Notes: a model not told the origin generated them from the sequence alone. 64,000 nucleotides of DNA from Pseudomonadales bacterium (GCA_002708905.1 PAPM01000035.1:1-64000); one strand, 5' to 3'. Shown: positions 18,781 to 28,327, numbered from the stretch's first letter. Numbers and translations: made by a program.

Positions 18781-19566
18781 ATGAGTGAATTTTGGGACGA
18801 TACCCGCATTGAGCGCCTGGGCGATGATCACCTGCGTGCGAACATTACGGATCGCTGGAGTGTCAATGGTATTCCAAACGGCGGATATCTCATGTCCATC
18901 GCCGCCCGTGCATTGCGGGAGGTGCTTTCCCATCACGACCCGCTCACCATTACAGGACATTATGTTGAGAAAGCGGCGGTTGGTCCCGCAGACCTCCTGG
19001 TTGAAGTCATTCGGGAGGGTAATACCGTTTCCACAGCGGCCCTGAGATTGGTACAGGAAGGCAAAGAGCGGGTTCGGTTTACGGCGACCTACGGTGATCT
19101 GGCTGACGCCAGTGGGGTAACTTGGATAGGGGATAAGCCCCCTGCTATTGAAAAGGAAAAATGCCTGACGTCGCCCCGTTTTTTGGCTATCCACGAGCGG
19201 GTTGAGCTTTTGTTTTCACCGGCCACGGCAGATTGGCTGCGGGGTAAAACCGGCGAAAACATGGGGCATGAGCTGATGGCGTATTTTCGTGATGGCACGG
19301 AACCGGATGTTTTGAGTCTGCCGTTTTTTGCCGACTGCGTTCCGCCCACCACCTTTACCAAATTCGGCGCAGTGGGTTGGGTGCCGACCCTGGAGCTTAC
19401 CGTCCATGTTCGCGCGCAACCGGCGCCGGGCCTTTTGACAGGGCGGTTCCAGACCCGTTATCTGATTAATGGCTTGATGGAAGAAGACGGTGAGCTGTGG
19501 GACTCGAATGGGGAATTGGTGGCTTTGAGCAGGCAGTTGGCCAAATATCGCGGTGGGAATTTGTAG
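18781..19566 (+). CDS. Acyl-CoA thioesterase-like protein (double hotdog)
   Basis: 261 residues matching the TesB-like/4HBT_3 thioesterase superfamily. Two hotdog halves are visible: the first with RWSVNGIPNGGYLMSIAARAL (hotdog helix) and TITGHYVEKAAVGPADLLVEV, the second with VGWVPTLELTVHVRAQPAPGLL followed by DGELWDSNGELVALSRQLAK. It probably hydrolyses acyl-CoA; the chain preference cannot be read. Likely co-transcribed with the SirB gene. Confidence 0.82.
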   Translation: MSEFWDDTRIERLGDDHLRANITDRWSVNGIPNGGYLMSIAARALREVLSHHDPLTITGHYVEKAAVGPADLLVEVIREGNTVSTAALRLVQEGKERVRFTATYGDLADASGVTWIGDKPPAIEKEKCLTSPRFLAIHERVELLFSPATADWLRGKTGENMGHELMAYFRDGTEPDVLSLPFFADCVPPTTFTKFGAVGWVPTLELTVHVRAQPAPGLLTGRFQTRYLINGLMEEDGELWDSNGELVALSRQLAKYRGGNL

Positions 19567-19635
19567 TGGGGTGTCGGTTGGCAGGTTGACATCACTTTAC
19601 ATTGAGATCACTTTGCAGAGGGGGCCTCTCAATGG

Positions 19636-19661
19636 AAAAGCCCCTTTCAAAAGCCCCTTTC
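19636..19661 (+). repeat. Perfect 13-bp tandem duplication
   Basis: AAAAGCCCCTTTC occurs twice in direct succession (19636-19648 and 19649-19661), just after GGGGC at 19621, with which the first GCCCC can pair as a weak terminator of the thioesterase gene. Probably a replication slippage product. Confidence 0.8.
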
Positions 19662-19690
19662 AATAGTAACGTTGCTTCCGGATCGAATAG

Positions 19691-20593
19691 TCATCGGTTC
19701 TGCAAATTCTGTATCATCGCCATCATGGCTTCCTGTCCATTTGCCGGATGATCAGCATTGTCAAAGTCCGTAATTGCGTCCCAATGCTCATTTACATCTT
19801 CAGCGCTGATCCCGTTACTGAGATTAAAGCCTATGCCTTTGCTGCGTTCCCAGCGCAACTTACCCATCCAGCCGGCACCGACTTCGTACAGCCCGCCGGT
19901 CTCCTGACTGTTTTCGTCACAGAGCTTTACTACCAATGGCGTTACAAACTCCGGTTTGAGTTGTTCCACCAGGGCAGGGGGCAGGATGGTCTCGGTCAGC
20001 CGGGACCCGGCGATAGGCGCAATGGTGTTGACCAGGATATTCGATTTCTTGCCTTCCATAGCCAGGGTTTGGCTTAAACCGTGTAGCCCCAGTTTTGCCA
20101 TACTGTAGTTCGCCTGGCCGAAGTTGCCGTAAATGCCCGCGGCAGATGCCGTAAAAATCAGTCGACCGTATTCCGCCGCACGCATGTGAGGCCAGGCGGC
20201 GTGGCTAACCTTAAAGGCACCTTTTACATGGACCTGGTAGACCAGATCCCAGTCGTCTTCCGTCATTTTTGCGAAGCTTTTATCCCGCAGGATGCCGGCA
20301 TTATTGATAACGACGTCAATCCGCCCGAAGTTGTCGAGAGCGCTCTGTACAATTTTATCGCCGTCGGTAACGGAATCGTAGTTGGCAACGGCTTCGCCTC
20401 CGGCGGCCACAATCTCATCGACAACCTGGTCCGCAGCGTTCTTGCTGGCACCGTCACCAAAGGCGCTGCCGCCCAAATCGTTTACCACCACCTTGGCACC
20501 GCGGCGGGCAAATTCCATAGCGTGGCTTTTGCCCAACCCATTACCGGCGCCGGTGACAATAACGACACGTTCGTCGAATCCTACAGAGGTCAT
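19691..20593 (-). CDS. SDR of the (3R)-hydroxyacyl-CoA dehydrogenase type (MFE-2-like)
   Basis: 300 residues. TGAGNGLG is at residues 14-21, DLGGSAFGDG follows the second strand, then NNAGILRDKSFAKM, and YSMAK holds the catalytic Tyr and Lys. The DLGGS stretch plus NNAGILRD are signatures of the dehydrogenase domain of peroxisomal multifunctional enzyme 2, which oxidises (3R)-hydroxyacyl-CoA. The C-terminal 60 residues (GWMGKLRWERSKG onward) also match that group. No hydratase domain is attached. It lies downstream of an acyl-CoA dehydrogenase, separated by a terminator. Confidence 0.85.
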   Translation of the reverse strand: MTSVGFDERVVIVTGAGNGLGKSHAMEFARRGAKVVVNDLGGSAFGDGASKNAADQVVDEIVAAGGEAVANYDSVTDGDKIVQSALDNFGRIDVVINNAGILRDKSFAKMTEDDWDLVYQVHVKGAFKVSHAAWPHMRAAEYGRLIFTASAAGIYGNFGQANYSMAKLGLHGLSQTLAMEGKKSNILVNTIAPIAGSRLTETILPPALVEQLKPEFVTPLVVKLCDENSQETGGLYEVGAGWMGKLRWERSKGIGFNLSNGISAEDVNEHWDAITDFDNADHPANGQEAMMAMIQNLQNR

Positions 20594-20646
20594 AGTGTGC
20601 TCCTGAATCTGTTCTTGTTATTGGGGTTGAAGTGATGAGGACTCTC

Positions 20647-20677
20647 AAAAAAAAAGGGCGGTTACATGGACCGCCCT
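20647..20677 (-). terminator. Terminator of the acyl-CoA dehydrogenase gene
   Basis: Read on the minus strand: AGGGCGGT pairs with ACCGCCCT across 7 bases, followed by nine T. It lies between the dehydrogenase and the SDR, so the SDR should have its own promoter or be expressed by readthrough. Confidence 0.9.
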
Positions 20678-20721
20678 GTTTATAGACTGAAATCAGTCTC
20701 CCTCATGTAGTCCTTTGCTTG

Positions 20722-21858
20722 TTATAGTCCGAGGCTGCGTCCAATGATCTCTTTCATGATCTCGTTGGTGCCAGCAAAAATCGGAGTAATTCGGGCATCA
20801 ATGTAAGCCCGGGCGATGGGGTATTCCATCATATAACCAGCGCCACCGTGGAATTGAACACCCTGGTCCACCACGCGATTCAGCAAATCCGTACACCACC
20901 ACTTGGCCATGCTTGCTTCGTCCGGGGTAATTGTGCCCGCATTCAGCTTGGTCACCAGGCTGTCGATAAACGTCTGGCCGATGGTGATCTCGGTTTTTAA
21001 TTCTGCCATGCGGAAACGGGTATTCTGGAACTTACCAATGGGCTTGCCGAATGCGGTGCGCTCTTTCACGAATTTCAGGGTTTCGTTAAACGCATACACA
21101 GAGCCGGCAACGGCTCCTAACGCAGTAACCAGTCGTTCCTGTGCCAGCTTCTGCATCAGGTAGATAAAGCCCTGGCCCGGTTGTCCCAACACATCAGTTT
21201 TGGGTACCACAACGTTTTCAAAAAACAGCTCTGCAGTATCCTGGGATTTCATGCCCATTTTTTTCAGATTGCGGCCCCGATTAAAGCCTTCCGCACCACG
21301 GGGTACACAGACCAGGGTCACACCTTCAGGCGCCTTGGCGGCTACAATCACCAGATCCGAGATGATGCCGTTACTGATGTAGGTTTTGGCGCCGTTCAGG
21401 ATGTAGTGATCACCCTGGTCATCCAGGCGGGATTTGATGGCTTGCAAGTCGCTGCCGGTATCCGGCTCGGTCATCGCAATTGCGAGAATGGTCTCACCAC
21501 TGCAAATGCCCGGTAACCAGCGTTGCTTTTGTTCTTCAGTGCCATAGGTGGCGATGTAAGGTGCGATAACGTCATTGTGAAGGGCCAGGGCGAAGCCGTT
21601 TTCGCCGATGTAGGAAAGCTCTTCGATCATGATTTGCGAATAACGGAAATCCTTGAGGCTGAGACCGCCGTATTCTTCGTCAACGAAGGGTGCCAGGAAA
21701 CCGTTTTCGCCGGCTTTTTCCCAGATTTCACGATCAACAATGCCTTGCTCGATCCATTTCTCCTGATACGGTTTTACTTCTTCTTCACAAAATTTACGGA
21801 AGTTCTCACGAAAAACCTTATGCTCTTCCTCGAAAATGGATCTGTTATCGAAACTCAT
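20722..21858 (-). CDS. Acyl-CoA dehydrogenase, long-chain-like
   Basis: FAD enzyme that makes the first double bond in beta-oxidation; 378 residues, normal for the family. AIAMTEPDTGSDLQAIKS is the FAD/substrate loop and ERTAFGKPIGKFQ the central signature. Near the end the sequence reads PIFAGTNEIMKEIIGR: the position that carries catalytic Glu in short- and medium-chain enzymes is Ala. This is as in LCAD, where the base is on helix G; here KLAQERLV supplies a Glu near residue 241. The AraC-type regulator is divergent, 280 bases away. Confidence 0.9.
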   Translation of the reverse strand: MSFDNRSIFEEEHKVFRENFRKFCEEEVKPYQEKWIEQGIVDREIWEKAGENGFLAPFVDEEYGGLSLKDFRYSQIMIEELSYIGENGFALALHNDVIAPYIATYGTEEQKQRWLPGICSGETILAIAMTEPDTGSDLQAIKSRLDDQGDHYILNGAKTYISNGIISDLVIVAAKAPEGVTLVCVPRGAEGFNRGRNLKKMGMKSQDTAELFFENVVVPKTDVLGQPGQGFIYLMQKLAQERLVTALGAVAGSVYAFNETLKFVKERTAFGKPIGKFQNTRFRMAELKTEITIGQTFIDSLVTKLNAGTITPDEASMAKWWCTDLLNRVVDQGVQFHGGAGYMMEYPIARAYIDARITPIFAGTNEIMKEIIGRSLGL

Positions 21859-22138
21859 TATATTCTCCGGTTATGTAAAGCTACCGTTAAACGACCGGTA
21901 ATTCTTTTTGTAGCAGACTCTATGGTCGTTAATTATTGATAGGGGCTATAGTTGCAACAATGACGTAATGTGCCAATTTTCATGACCTAAAACGACAAGT
22001 CACTGGAACTTCAGGCGGGAAGCCAGTAAAGTTTAGGGCTGTTTGTTATATCAAACATATACAAATGGTAGAGAAATGTGACACCCCTGTCGAGCCTGTA
22101 TAAATAACTGAAATATAAATGCTTTTAAGGCTTTTTTT

Positions 22139-23143
22139 GTGAGCTCTAGATCCATCCCAATCAAGCAGGTCCTGGTTTTGCTGGAAGCCGCCAAACGCGG
22201 TGGCCTGGGCACAGAACTGCTGCTGCAGGAGTGCGGAATTGATGCGTCGGTGTTGCACGAGCCGGACGCCAAATTGGACAAAAAGACATTTATCCACCTG
22301 ATGTTGACGGTTATGCGTCACACAGAAGATGAGTTTATGGGGTTTGGCTCGGGACGGGTTTCCAAGCCCGGCACGTTCAGTATGATGGCCCACGCTGTGA
22401 TCAACTGTGCCACGCTTGAGAAAGCTATTCGCCGTGGTGCGAAATTCTATGAATTGTTCGATTACGCTATTACCAGTCGTCTGATACCCTCCGATGATGA
22501 AGCCATTATCCAGTTTGTCTCCCGGGGTGAAATTCTGTTTCGCCCACACATTATGGAGGCGGTGGTTTTCCTGACACTGCGCTTTCTCAGTTGGCTGATC
22601 GGCCAGCAGATCGTGCCTAAGCGCATTAACCTGGATTTTAATTCCATTGATGACGGTGAGTTTGCTAATCAGTTTCCCTGTCAGGTGCACTACGGACAAT
22701 CCCGTTGTGAAATTGTGTTGGACAGTCGCTATATGTCCATGCCGTTGGTTCAAAATCAGTTGTCCCTGAGTAAATTTCTCAAGGCATCATTGGAAGAACT
22801 GATGGATGGCGATATTGAAAACGCCAGTTTGAATGCCCAGATCCGCAGTATCATCAGTAAGGAATTCGGTAATAATTTCCCTGATTTTTCGGTGGTGTGT
22901 GAAAAGCTTGCCATGACGCCGCAAACGCTGCGCCGTCGTCTCAAGGATGAAAACACCAGTTACCAGGAGATCAAGGATACGATTCGTAAGGATGCTTCGA
23001 TTTACTATCTGTCCAAACCGGAGCTGACCATTGATGAGATTGCCTTGTTGATGGGTTTTTCAGAAGCCAGTTCGTTTCACCGGGCTTTTAAAAAATGGAC
23101 CGGTAAAACCCCATCCGCCTACCGGCAGGAATTGTTGTCTTAG
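22139..23143 (+). CDS. AraC-family transcriptional regulator (arabinose-binding-domain type)
   Basis: 334 residues starting with GTG at 22139, preceded by AAGG at 22127-22130. The N-terminal region (about 15-200) is the domain of OruR/ArgR-like AraC proteins, with GFGSGRVSKPGTFSMMAHAV. The C-terminal double helix-turn-helix shows MTPQTLRRRLKDENTSYQEIKD and the AraC signature IDEIALLMGFSEASSFHRAFKKWTGKTPSAYR. Such regulators often control the adjacent divergent fatty-acid genes, so the acyl-CoA dehydrogenase is the likely target. Its 3' end overlaps the convergent phosphatase gene by 4 bases. Confidence 0.88.
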   Translation: MSSRSIPIKQVLVLLEAAKRGGLGTELLLQECGIDASVLHEPDAKLDKKTFIHLMLTVMRHTEDEFMGFGSGRVSKPGTFSMMAHAVINCATLEKAIRRGAKFYELFDYAITSRLIPSDDEAIIQFVSRGEILFRPHIMEAVVFLTLRFLSWLIGQQIVPKRINLDFNSIDDGEFANQFPCQVHYGQSRCEIVLDSRYMSMPLVQNQLSLSKFLKASLEELMDGDIENASLNAQIRSIISKEFGNNFPDFSVVCEKLAMTPQTLRRRLKDENTSYQEIKDTIRKDASIYYLSKPELTIDEIALLMGFSEASSFHRAFKKWTGKTPSAYRQELLS

Positions 23144-24810
23144 GTTTGAATGGTGTATTCGGCTTCCACCCGGGTGCCGCCTTCGCTGTAGCTGACTTTA
23201 TCACAGAGTGTTTCGATCAGGTCGATGCCGCGGCCAAATGAATCTTCGTCGCTGGAATGATTGCGGTGTTTGGCATCGAAGCCGCAACCGGAATCGTCGA
23301 GTTGCAGGCTGAGAAATCCTTTGCGGCCTTCCACGCGAAACGTCACGGTGATGTCCAGCATGCCGTTCTCAAGTTGGCGCAGCTTTTCTTCTCTCTGCTG
23401 ATAGTATTCGAGATAACCATCCTCCGTTTTTTTCAGTTCTGAGCTCAACCCCAAGATACCGTGCTCCAACGCATTGGAATACAACTCGGCAAGAATGGTG
23501 TGCAGGTAATCCTTGTGGGATTCGATACCGGGGGCGGAGCCGATCATATCCACCAATTGTGCTACCGGGGAAGTTGGTTTTTTCAGCTCTTCTGCCCCTA
23601 ACTGCATGCGTAAGGTCCAGGGCAGGGCGAGCTCCAGATTGAGGACGGAGGCGTCCCCGATGACGGATGTCTCGACGGGTTTGCAGCTTAGTTCCAGCAG
23701 GGTGATGTCATCGTTTTGATCTTTGTTACCGGTAAACTGGTTCACACTTTCAATTAGGCTGGTAAGTGGATCACTGCTGCTGCCATCAAAATGGCTCAGC
23801 ATGCGGGCCTCGCCGTACATTTCTCCGGTTGCATTGAGTGATTCCGGAATACCATCGGTGTAGAGATACAGGCGATCACCGTGACTGACTTCGACTATGT
23901 TGGCTTCCCGCTCAAATTCATCATCTTCCAAAATCCCCAGCGGCATGTGGTTGGAGGGAATTTGCTGCTTTAGTTTGCCTTGGGAATCGGTATGCAAGGC
24001 ATCCGGCATGCCACCCAGCCAGAGCGTCAACCGGGTACCCTCAGCATTGAGTTCTGCAATAGCAGCTGCTGCAAACATGTCATCCGGCAGAAACTTTTCC
24101 AGCGTCCGGTTAAGTTCCCTGGCAATACTGCTCACCGATGCACCTTGCTGTGCCGCATCCAGAAACGCCTGGGAGACCGGGAGTGCACCGATGGCGGCGG
24201 GTAAGCCGTGGCCGGTGAAGTCCGCCATCAGGGCGTAAAGCCCGCCAGAGGGACTGATGGATACCAGCAACAGGTCGCCATTGAAAGTGGCTGCGGGAGA
24301 AATGTAGTGGCGGGTGTTTTTGCTGTCCAGGATACTGGCCGCGAGGGCGCTTTCAAATACGTTCTGTGCGATCTCGTGTTCACGTAAGGTGAACTGATGC
24401 AGGCGAGTAAGTTCTTTGTTCTGTCGGTTAAGCTGCTCGTTGAGATCTTTAATGCGGCTGTGGGCTTTGATCTTCGCCTGCAATACCTGCTCATTGATGG
24501 GCTTGCTGAGAAAGTCATCACCACCTATGGAGAGGCATTTGGTGAGCGAGGCATCATCCGATAACGCGGTCAGGAATATGATGGGAACATGGGTGCCACC
24601 CAAGTATTCTTTAATGGCTTTGGTGGCTTCAAAACCGTCCATCACCGGCATCATAACGTCCATTAATACCAGGTCGGGCTTGGAAGTTTTGAACAGCTCT
24701 ACCGCTTCTTTACCATTAATCGCTTCCACGACCTCATGGCCATCGTCCTCCAGCATCCAGGCGAGAAGTTTGCGGTTGGCTTCGGTGTCATCCACCACCA
24801 GAATTCTCAT
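23140..24810 (-). CDS. Response regulator with PP2C phosphatase and ATPase/kinase domains (HsbR-like)
   Basis: 556 residues in three parts. Receiver domain (1-120) with DD at 7-8, the phosphoacceptor Asp51 in LVLMDVMMP and Lys near 103; SpoIIE-type PP2C phosphatase (about 170-370) with LMADFTGHGLPAAIGALPVS and DDITLLELS; HATPase domain (about 410-556) with ILAELYSNALEHGILG and LQLDDSGCGFD. This matches Pseudomonas HsbR, which dephosphorylates and phosphorylates the anti-sigma-antagonist HsbA depending on its receiver state. The STAS gene immediately upstream is the expected substrate. Confidence 0.88.
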   Translation of the reverse strand: MRILVVDDTEANRKLLAWMLEDDGHEVVEAINGKEAVELFKTSKPDLVLMDVMMPVMDGFEATKAIKEYLGGTHVPIIFLTALSDDASLTKCLSIGGDDFLSKPINEQVLQAKIKAHSRIKDLNEQLNRQNKELTRLHQFTLREHEIAQNVFESALAASILDSKNTRHYISPAATFNGDLLLVSISPSGGLYALMADFTGHGLPAAIGALPVSQAFLDAAQQGASVSSIARELNRTLEKFLPDDMFAAAAIAELNAEGTRLTLWLGGMPDALHTDSQGKLKQQIPSNHMPLGILEDDEFEREANIVEVSHGDRLYLYTDGIPESLNATGEMYGEARMLSHFDGSSSDPLTSLIESVNQFTGNKDQNDDITLLELSCKPVETSVIGDASVLNLELALPWTLRMQLGAEELKKPTSPVAQLVDMIGSAPGIESHKDYLHTILAELYSNALEHGILGLSSELKKTEDGYLEYYQQREEKLRQLENGMLDITVTFRVEGRKGFLSLQLDDSGCGFDAKHRNHSSDEDSFGRGIDLIETLCDKVSYSEGGTRVEAEYTIQT

Positions 24811-24832
24811 GTCACCAGTCCCTTGGCGTTTG

Positions 24833-25129
24833 TTATTCGATGTCGAATTTCTTGTCGAATCTGGAAATGGTCAGAATTTTCTTGATCTGTGGCCGGCAAT
24901 TGATGATGGCGATTTTTGCGTTATCGCCGAGACTTTTGCGCATATTAAGCAACATGCCCAGCGCTGAGCTGTCCATATGCTCAGTGGCGCGCATATCAAT
25001 GATGAAGCTGACGTCCTTTTTGTCACCGTAGGCGGCTCTGAATTCCTGTACGATCTCAAAATCAAAGCGTCCACTGATGCCGATTGTGATTGTTTTTCCA
25101 TCACTTGATAAGGTGCTTTCAACGGGCAT
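24833..25129 (-). CDS. STAS-domain anti-anti-sigma factor (HsbA-like)
   Basis: 98 residues forming one STAS domain: ISGRFDFEIVQEFRAAY, then DMRATEHMDSSALGMLLNMR, with the conserved phosphorylatable serines at 54-55. In Pseudomonas, HsbA switches partners between the anti-sigma factor FlgM and the diguanylate cyclase HsbD according to its phosphorylation by HsbR. Neither partner is encoded in this window. Located between the chemoreceptor-like gene (20 bases upstream) and the HsbR-like gene (22 bases downstream), all in one operon. Confidence 0.88.
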   Translation of the reverse strand: MPVESTLSSDGKTITIGISGRFDFEIVQEFRAAYGDKKDVSFIIDMRATEHMDSSALGMLLNMRKSLGDNAKIAIINCRPQIKKILTISRFDKKFDIE

Positions 25130-25149
25130 TGGTTTTCTCCTTGCCGTAT

Positions 25150-26322
25150 TCAGAATAAATCTATATCCCCTTCCGGGGAGTTTGAAGAGCCGCTATCACG
25201 CATTATGGACTGTTTTTTCTTGACTGCTAATATATTTTCCAGCTTTGAAACACGGTCCATGTGCTGTTCGGCGATGGTGCCGACACTGCAGATCTCACCC
25301 AGTTGATGATTGACGCTGTCCAGGCGTTCGAGATCCTGGCTTATTTCAGAGATCACCTGAGTAAAGATATCTTCGAATTGCATGGCCTGTACGGCGGTGT
25401 TGACGTGTTGGTTTACTTCCACGTTAAGTTGATTCAAACGGTCCATCGTCGTAGAAATGTGGTGGTTGGTTTCTTCCAGACCCTGCAGCATGCTGTCGAC
25501 ATGACCCTTGGCGTTGATCGCATCATTCAGATCCAGGGAAGCAATGGCACCCACAATATCCCTCACCATGGTGACGGTGGACTTGGTGACTTCCCCGCGA
25601 TTGCGTATCTGTTCACTGAGGCGGTTGGTATCCTGCGATAACTTGCGGACTTCGTCTGCGACCACCGCGAACCCACGGCCCGCTTCTCCGGCTCGTGCGG
25701 CTTCAATTGCTGCGTTGAGGGCCAACAGGTTGGTTTGTTCAGCGATGGTCCGGATGTCAGCCAACAATGAAAACATATGGTCCAGTTCTTTCACCATATC
25801 GCCGATATGATGAACGGCTTGTACGCTTTTCTCACTTACGTCGATCAGCAGCGACACGTATTGCATCAAAATGTCACTGACCTCACTGGCGAACTTTTCT
25901 ACAGTGACGTTTTCTTCATCGTCACTTTCGGACTTATGATTGCCGGTAATGGATTTGGTGACTTCGCGAATCAACTGGTTGGTGTGATTTGATGTCGCCC
26001 CCAGTCCTGAGAAACTGGAGGAAAGGGTTGCACTGCTGGAACGGATCGCTTTGTCGATGGAGTGTACTTTGCGCGTTATGTTTTCGAAACTGGATTCATT
26101 GTCTCGAACAGCATGATCAATCACACTGAACTGACTCATGGGGTGTTCGGTGGGCGGTGGCGGAGAAGCTTTTTTACGCGCTCGCGCACGCCACTCGGTG
26201 ACCACCAGAAACAGTGACAGAATACCGATGAGCGCGCCTTCCAATAGCAGGCTGTCGGTGCTGAGTATTCCCACAGCCACTATGATTCCCAATAAAACTG
26301 CGATGATTTGAGTATTGCCCAA
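25150..26322 (-). CDS. Methyl-accepting chemotaxis-like protein without a large periplasmic domain
   Basis: 390 residues. Two hydrophobic segments (about 5-20 and 25-43) form a short membrane hairpin with almost no periplasmic loop. A cytoplasmic coiled coil follows, and the highly conserved signalling tip [33 protein letters not shown] (about 200-230). It may therefore sense a membrane or cytoplasmic signal. Being the first gene of the operon with the STAS and HsbR-like genes, it may feed this partner-switching system rather than, or in addition to, flagellar chemotaxis. This is inferred from position only. Confidence 0.87.
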   Translation of the reverse strand: MGNTQIIAVLLGIIVAVGILSTDSLLLEGALIGILSLFLVVTEWRARARKKASPPPPTEHPMSQFSVIDHAVRDNESSFENITRKVHSIDKAIRSSSATLSSSFSGLGATSNHTNQLIREVTKSITGNHKSESDDEENVTVEKFASEVSDILMQYVSLLIDVSEKSVQAVHHIGDMVKELDHMFSLLADIRTIAEQTNLLALNAAIEAARAGEAGRGFAVVADEVRKLSQDTNRLSEQIRNRGEVTKSTVTMVRDIVGAIASLDLNDAINAKGHVDSMLQGLEETNHHISTTMDRLNQLNVEVNQHVNTAVQAMQFEDIFTQVISEISQDLERLDSVNHQLGEICSVGTIAEQHMDRVSKLENILAVKKKQSIMRDSGSSNSPEGDIDLF

Positions 26323-26419
26323 GTTACTACCCGCTTACCGACGCCAGAAAAATCAGTAACTGCTTGTTTTACAATCAGTTTAGATCAGTTGGTCGTTTTT
26401 TCCAGTTTATCGCTAAGTA

Positions 26420-28321
26420 TTAGTTATTGTTCTTCAATGACTCCAGTTGCTCCCAACGCTCGAAGGCTGTTTCCAGTTCCAGTTCCAGTTTCTCAGCTGC
26501 TTGTTTTACCTCAGCAATTTTCTCCGGCGCAGCCTGGTAAAGTGCTGGATCGGCCAGATTCTGCTGAGCCGCTTCAAGGTCCTGCTCCAGTTTTTCAATG
26601 GTCAGGGGCAGGGATTCCAGTTCTCGCTGATCTTTGTAGCTCAGCTTGTTTGCGGGTTTGTTTTTGAGCTTCTCCGTGGTGACCGGCTTGGTTTCCGGTG
26701 CCTTTCGCTCTGACTGTGAGCTTTTTTCCTGGGGGCGCTGGCGTAGCCAGTCATCGTAGCCACCTACATACTCCGCCAATCTACCATCCCCTTCGAAGAC
26801 AATGGTGCTGGTGACAATATTGTTGAGAAAGGCGCGGTCATGGCTGACCAACAATATGGTGCCCTGGTACTGGTCCACCAGTTCTTCCAGCAGTTCCAGG
26901 GTTTCGATATCCAGGTCATTGGTGGGCTCGTCCAGTACCAGTAAGTTGCTGGGTTGAGTGAACAATTTGGCCAGTAACAGTCGGTTGCGCTCACCGCCGG
27001 ATAGGGCACGAACGGGAGTATGGGCGCGTTCGGGACTGAACAGGAAGTCCTGCAGGTAACCCATAATGTGTTTGTTCTGACCGTTCACGGTGATGGTGTC
27101 GCTGCCCTGGCCCACATTTTCCCGTACGCTCAGTTCTTCATCCAGTTGCGCGCGCAATTGGTCGAAGTAAGCGATTTCCACATTGGTGCCCAGTTCAACA
27201 GTGCCGATATCCGGTTTCAGTTTGCCCAACAGGGTTTGAATCAGGGTGGACTTGCCCACACCGTTGGGGCCGATGATGCCGATGCGGTCTTCCCGCAGGA
27301 TCAGGGTGGAGAAATCCTGAATGATCGGGCGGCCGGCGAAGCTGACGCTGATATGCTTGGCCTCGATTACCTTCTTGCCGCTGACTTCTGCCTGTTGGAT
27401 GGTGGCGTTCAGGGTGCCCTGACGTTCCCGTCGTTGTGCCCGCTCCTTGCGCATGGCCTGCAGCGCACGTACCCGTCCTTCATTGCGGGTGCGGCGGGCT
27501 TTGATGCCTTGCCGGATCCAGACTTCCTCCTGGGCCAACTTCTTGTCAAAACGTTCCCATTCGGCGGCCTCTGCTTCCAACGCTTCCGCCTTGCGTTGCA
27601 GGTAAGTGTTGTAATTGCCGGGCCAACTGGTGAGTTGGCCCCGGTCCAGATCCACGATGCGGGTGGCCAGCTTGCTGAGAAAGGCCCGGTCGTGGGTGAT
27701 GAACAGCACGCAGTTCTTGTAGTTGAGGAGGAACTCTTCCAACCAGGCAATGGACTCAATGTCCAGATGGTTGGTGGGCTCGTCCAGTAACAGAATATCC
27801 GGCTCCTGCACCAACGCCCGGGCCAGCAGCACCCGGCGTTTGACACCGCCGGACTGGGCTTCAAACGGGGCTTCCCCGTCCAGGGACAGCTTTGACAGCG
27901 TGGTGTCCACCCGTTGCTGCAGGGCCCAACCGTCTTCAGCCTCCAGCGCTTTTTGTACGCTCTCCAGGCGGCTGAAAGCCGATTCGCTGCCGTTGGCCAT
28001 CTCCTCAGTAAGGTGGTGGTATTGCTGGATCAGTTGCCCGACTTTGCCCAAACCAGAGGCCACCACGTCATACACGCTGCCGGTGGTGCCACGGGGAACT
28101 TCCTGTTCCAGCCAGGCAATGCGGGTGCCGGTGGACATCTCGATTGAACCGTCATCCGGTTTGATCAGCCCGCTCACTATTTTCAGCAGCGTGGATTTGC
28201 CGGTACCGTTGCGGCCCACCAGACAGACGCGTTCGCCTTTTTCCAGGTTGAGGTTGGCACCACTCAACAGTTCCGGCCCACCAAAGGCCAGGTGAATATC
28301 GCGCAGTCGAAGCAGGGACAT
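26420..28321 (-). CDS. uup: ABC-F ATPase Uup
   Basis: A soluble ABC-F protein with two ATPase domains, 633 residues (E. coli Uup 635). Walker A sites GRNGTGKST (about 36-44) and GPNGVGKST (about 349-357); signature sequences with SGGVKRRVLLARAL and LSGGERNRLLLAKLF; Walker B LLLDEPTNHLD and LVLDEPTNDLD. The C-terminal 90 residues form the coiled-coil DNA-binding tail typical of Uup (LESLPLTIEKLEQDLEAAQ). It acts on ribosomes and influences precise transposon excision. The start lies 6 bases after the YbbP stop, so it is in the ybbA-ybbP-uup operon. Confidence 0.93.
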   Translation of the reverse strand: MSLLRLRDIHLAFGGPELLSGANLNLEKGERVCLVGRNGTGKSTLLKIVSGLIKPDDGSIEMSTGTRIAWLEQEVPRGTTGSVYDVVASGLGKVGQLIQQYHHLTEEMANGSESAFSRLESVQKALEAEDGWALQQRVDTTLSKLSLDGEAPFEAQSGGVKRRVLLARALVQEPDILLLDEPTNHLDIESIAWLEEFLLNYKNCVLFITHDRAFLSKLATRIVDLDRGQLTSWPGNYNTYLQRKAEALEAEAAEWERFDKKLAQEEVWIRQGIKARRTRNEGRVRALQAMRKERAQRRERQGTLNATIQQAEVSGKKVIEAKHISVSFAGRPIIQDFSTLILREDRIGIIGPNGVGKSTLIQTLLGKLKPDIGTVELGTNVEIAYFDQLRAQLDEELSVRENVGQGSDTITVNGQNKHIMGYLQDFLFSPERAHTPVRALSGGERNRLLLAKLFTQPSNLLVLDEPTNDLDIETLELLEELVDQYQGTILLVSHDRAFLNNIVTSTIVFEGDGRLAEYVGGYDDWLRQRPQEKSSQSERKAPETKPVTTEKLKNKPANKLSYKDQRELESLPLTIEKLEQDLEAAQQNLADPALYQAAPEKIAEVKQAAEKLELELETAFERWEQLESLKNNN

Positions 28322-28327
28322 AGGGAA

